Positions 61,808 to 64,000 of a stretch of 64,000 nt of DNA are shown in pieces (position 1 is the first letter of the stretch; every line of letters begins with the position of its first letter). A model generated the notes under the pieces. The model had not been told where the DNA came from and did no database searches. It saw only the letters and a list, made by a program, of their open reading frames with translations. The translations under genes and the position numbers were made by a program. Origin of the DNA: Faecalibacterium sp. (GTDB lineage: Bacteria; Bacillota; Clostridia; Oscillospirales; Ruminococcaceae); contig JARHYC010000020.1 of the NCBI GenBank assembly GCA_029264955.1, positions 1-64,000 of the forward strand, given 5' to 3'.

Positions 61808-62824
61808 TTAGTATCTCCCAAATGTACAGGTCGGGAAGTGGCACACCTTGCACATCCGGCAAAGTCCGCCCTCCTCCAGACGAATCAAATCCTGTTTGGT
61901 CAGCTTATCGCCGGTAAAAATCTGCGGCAGCAGCACGTCAAAAATTGTGGTGGGCAGGCTGATTGCTGCACCCGGTACGCCCAGGATTGCCACGTCATCC
62001 TTATATGCCACCAGCGTCATATTGCCCGGCTGTGCGGGCACGCCGTGGGTTATAATATCTGCGCCCAGATTGCGGATTGCGGTAGGGGTCAAGTCGTCCG
62101 GGTCTACCGACATACCGCCGGTGAAAATCAGAATATCTGCGCCCTCGTCCAGATATTTCTGACCTGCAGCGGTAATCATATCCAAATCGTCGTCACAGAT
62201 GGTCACACCCAAAATTTCGCTGGGGTACTGCTTCATCTTGTGGCGCACTACAGGCTCGAACTTATCCTGAATGCGTCCGGTGTAAACTTCCGAACCGGTC
62301 ACGACCACACCCACCTTTTTGTGCTGGTAGGGGCGCAGATCCAGCAGCTTCTGATCCTTGCACAGAGCTTCTGCCTGAATGATCTGCTCTTCTTGGGTCA
62401 CCAGCGGGACAATGCGCATGGATGCCAGCCGGTCGCCTGCTTCTACCGGGAAATGATCCGGCAGGGTACAAATGGTAATATCACCAATGGAGTTGATCTG
62501 GTGCAAAAGGGCAGTATTCACACGGAACATACCGCGGGTATCTGCCATCAGCAGAACCTTGCCCTCTGCGGGACCGTTGTAGTGTGCGCCTTCCACAGGA
62601 GCCATCGCAGCCATACGGCGCGCGCAATCCTCCTCGTGGATTTCGCCGGCATTTTCTTCCCAGACAAACACCGTGCGTTTGCCGATGTCCAGCAGCTTGG
62701 GAATGTCTTCTTTTTGAATCACATGACCGCGCTTAAAAGCTGCCCCCTTAAACCCATCATACATCGCTGTGATATCGTGGCACAGTTCCATGCCCACAGC
62801 ATCTTCTACCTTGACTTTTTTCAT
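61808..62824 (-). CDS. molybdopterin-binding protein with C-terminal Cys cluster
   Basis: 338 aa. The C-terminal two thirds carry a MoCF/MPT-binding fold: VVVTGSEVYTGRIQDKFEPVV, IFTGGMSVDPDDLTPTAIR, VPGAAISLPTTIFDVLLPQI. The N-terminal 150 residues are not MoeA-like in order. The chain ends in CRMCKVCHFPTCTFGRY, four Cys and one His that could hold a metal or Fe-S. Such proteins accompany MoeA in Clostridia; exact step unknown. Start overlaps the moeA stop by 4 bp (ATGA). Confidence 0.8.
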   Translation of the reverse strand: MKKVKVEDAVGMELCHDITAMYDGFKGAAFKRGHVIQKEDIPKLLDIGKRTVFVWEENAGEIHEEDCARRMAAMAPVEGAHYNGPAEGKVLLMADTRGMFRVNTALLHQINSIGDITICTLPDHFPVEAGDRLASMRIVPLVTQEEQIIQAEALCKDQKLLDLRPYQHKKVGVVVTGSEVYTGRIQDKFEPVVRHKMKQYPSEILGVTICDDDLDMITAAGQKYLDEGADILIFTGGMSVDPDDLTPTAIRNLGADIITHGVPAQPGNMTLVAYKDDVAILGVPGAAISLPTTIFDVLLPQIFTGDKLTKQDLIRLEEGGLCRMCKVCHFPTCTFGRY

Positions 62825-64000
62825 AACAGAAATCCTTTCAGCGTTGTATCTTTTGGGACGGGGCCACTGCCCGCCGGGACGATTGCCATTACATTGCAGT
62901 TAATTGTACTGCTCAAAATCACGTTGCCCTGATCCTGCGGCAGATGCATCCGCACAGTGCCATCCGACAAATCCAGCCGACCGCGCAGCAGGCGGGTCTG
63001 GGGGCTCTTTTTGCGGAAATCCTCGTTCAGGGTCACATTGATTTCCCGATAGCCGGGCCGGCGATAGCCAGCCATCTTGCGCAAAGCGGGCAATGCCACC
63101 GCATAGAAATTGGTCATGGAGGAAGCGGGATTACCGGACAAGCCGCAAACCGCTTTGCCATCCTTTACACCGTAAGCGCAAGCCATACCGGGCTTGAGCG
63201 CCACACCTCGGAACAAAATTTCAATACCTGCGCGCTCCATTGCGTCCGGCGTCAAATCATAATCGCCCACCGAAACGCCGCCAGTAGAAATCACCGCATC
63301 ACAACATTCCAATCCCTGACGGAAACGTGCTGCGATTTTCTCCACATCGTCGCCTGCCAGGCCCAGATAAACCGGTTCAAAACCAGCATGACGCAATGCA
63401 GTTTCTAAGGTATGGCGGTTGGAGTTGCGAATCTTACCGGGCCGCAGTGCTTCCTCTGCTTCAATCACTTCGTTACCAGTGGAAAGAATCCCCACCCGCA
63501 AGGTGCGATACACCAAAGGCTGGGTTACGCCCTGCGAAGCCAAAGTACCCGCCGTACCTGCATCAATCACATCGCCCCTTTGTGCCAGCACTTTACCGAT
63601 TTGTACATCTTCTCCCGTGCGGACGATATTCGCACCGGATTTATAGGTACGCAGCAGTGTGACCTGCTGGGCATCAAAGCGTGTGTCTTCATATTTACAT
63701 ACTACATCCGCCCCCTGCGGAATCGGCGCCCCCGTCAGAATCTTTGCCGCAGTACCCGCTGTAACTGTTTTGGTGGGAACCGCACCTGCGGGTACTTCCT
63801 CTAAAATCGTCAGCGTGACCGGATTTTCTGCCGAAGCCTGTACCGAATCCTCCGCACGGAAAGCATATCCATCATAAGGGGAACGGTCGAATGGGGGAAT
63901 ATTTTCTGCTGCCGTCAAATCGTTCGCCAAAATGCGTCCGCCGCACTGGTCAATCGCAACCAGTTCTGTGTTCACTACCGAAACCCGGTCCATTAGCAGC
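62821..64000 (-). CDS. moeA: molybdopterin molybdenumtransferase MoeA, 5' end outside window
   Basis: At least 393 codons are present; the reading frame stays open to the window edge and about 15 N-terminal residues are missing compared with MoeA. It inserts molybdate into adenylated molybdopterin. IPPFDRSPYDGYAFR, ILTGAPIPQGAD, GILSTGNEV, STGGVSVGDYD and GLSGNPASSM are MoeA motifs. First visible gene of the operon; any promoter or Moco riboswitch would lie beyond 64000. Confidence 0.94.
   Translation of the reverse strand, partial: LLMDRVSVVNTELVAIDQCGGRILANDLTAAENIPPFDRSPYDGYAFRAEDSVQASAENPVTLTILEEVPAGAVPTKTVTAGTAAKILTGAPIPQGADVVCKYEDTRFDAQQVTLLRTYKSGANIVRTGEDVQIGKVLAQRGDVIDAGTAGTLASQGVTQPLVYRTLRVGILSTGNEVIEAEEALRPGKIRNSNRHTLETALRHAGFEPVYLGLAGDDVEKIAARFRQGLECCDAVISTGGVSVGDYDLTPDAMERAGIEILFRGVALKPGMACAYGVKDGKAVCGLSGNPASSMTNFYAVALPALRKMAGYRRPGYREINVTLNEDFRKKSPQTRLLRGRLDLSDGTVRMHLPQDQGNVILSSTINCNVMAIVPAGSGPVPKDTTLKGFLL

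Noticed and set aside
1-64000. tRNA, rRNA, CRISPR, prophage or transposase genes
   Set aside because: Read for on both strands; no cloverleaf with TTCRANY loop, no regular repeat-spacer array and no transposase or integrase motifs were found.

Overview
The window comes from an endospore-forming, anaerobic, low-to-mid GC Firmicute, most likely Oscillospiraceae (Ruminococcaceae) of gut type. The evidence is forespore and mother-cell genes (spoIIP, spoVAC, spoVAD, spoVAE), pyruvate phosphate dikinase, a type I pullulanase, 4Fe-4S MutY, PyrK-dependent type 1B PyrD, SigI/RsgI and strong AGGAGG ribosome sites. The genus cannot be fixed from this sequence. Gene density is high and almost every operon ends in a clear intrinsic hairpin. 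No tRNA, rRNA, CRISPR array or insertion sequence was seen.

Layout. 0-8.6 kb: htrA, a GNAT-MnmM fusion, prfC, pulA, and an AAA+ protein with one dead and one intact ATPase module. 8.7-16.7 kb: a degenerate M23 protein, a small anchored acidic protein, mutY, a GT-C-like membrane protein, asnS, spoIIP, rpsT. 16.8-21.7 kb: spoVA genes split by an aldo/keto reductase and a second membrane protein, with a sigma-F type promoter before spoVAC. 21.8-25.2 kb: a DUF4358 lipoprotein-MBOAT-DHHW set for extracytoplasmic O-acylation. 25.2-27.9 kb: CPBP protease, DEAD-box helicase, HU. 28-37.1 kb: the pyrimidine operon pyrC-pyrF-pyrK-pyrD-pyrE-carA-carB. 37.2-41.1 kb: sigI-rsgI plus an RsgI-ectodomain lipoprotein with the same promoter, flanking a small secreted peptide and a 4-TM protein. 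41.2-43.2 kb: another GT-C-like protein and a gene remnant. 43.3-52.3 kb: ppdK, a stand-alone GlmU acetyltransferase half, pth, mfd, and a PrsA/SurA-like lipoprotein. 52.4-57.3 kb: trmO and an mglBAC sugar ABC transporter. 57.7-64 kb: a paired short-chain ChrA transporter facing a molybdenum cofactor operon (moeA, MPT-binding protein, moaA, moaC, mog, moaE-like, mobB), with moeA cut by the window end.

The two strongest observations both concern pyrimidine synthesis. First, the operon begins with a consensus promoter, a 24-codon leader peptide rich in U-rich Phe/Tyr codons, and a terminator whose 5' arm overlaps the leader stop codon. This is the architecture of the E. coli pyrBI UTP-sensing attenuator rather than the PyrR system usual in Firmicutes. 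Second, CarA has lost its glutaminase nucleophile (Cys to Gly), its catalytic His (to Asn) and two glutamine-pocket residues, so the synthetase should depend on free ammonia. An internal promoter before pyrE could let pyrE-carA-carB escape the attenuator. A third notable system is the SigI/RsgI module, where anti-sigma and lipoprotein share an ectodomain fold, acidic tails and near-identical promoters.
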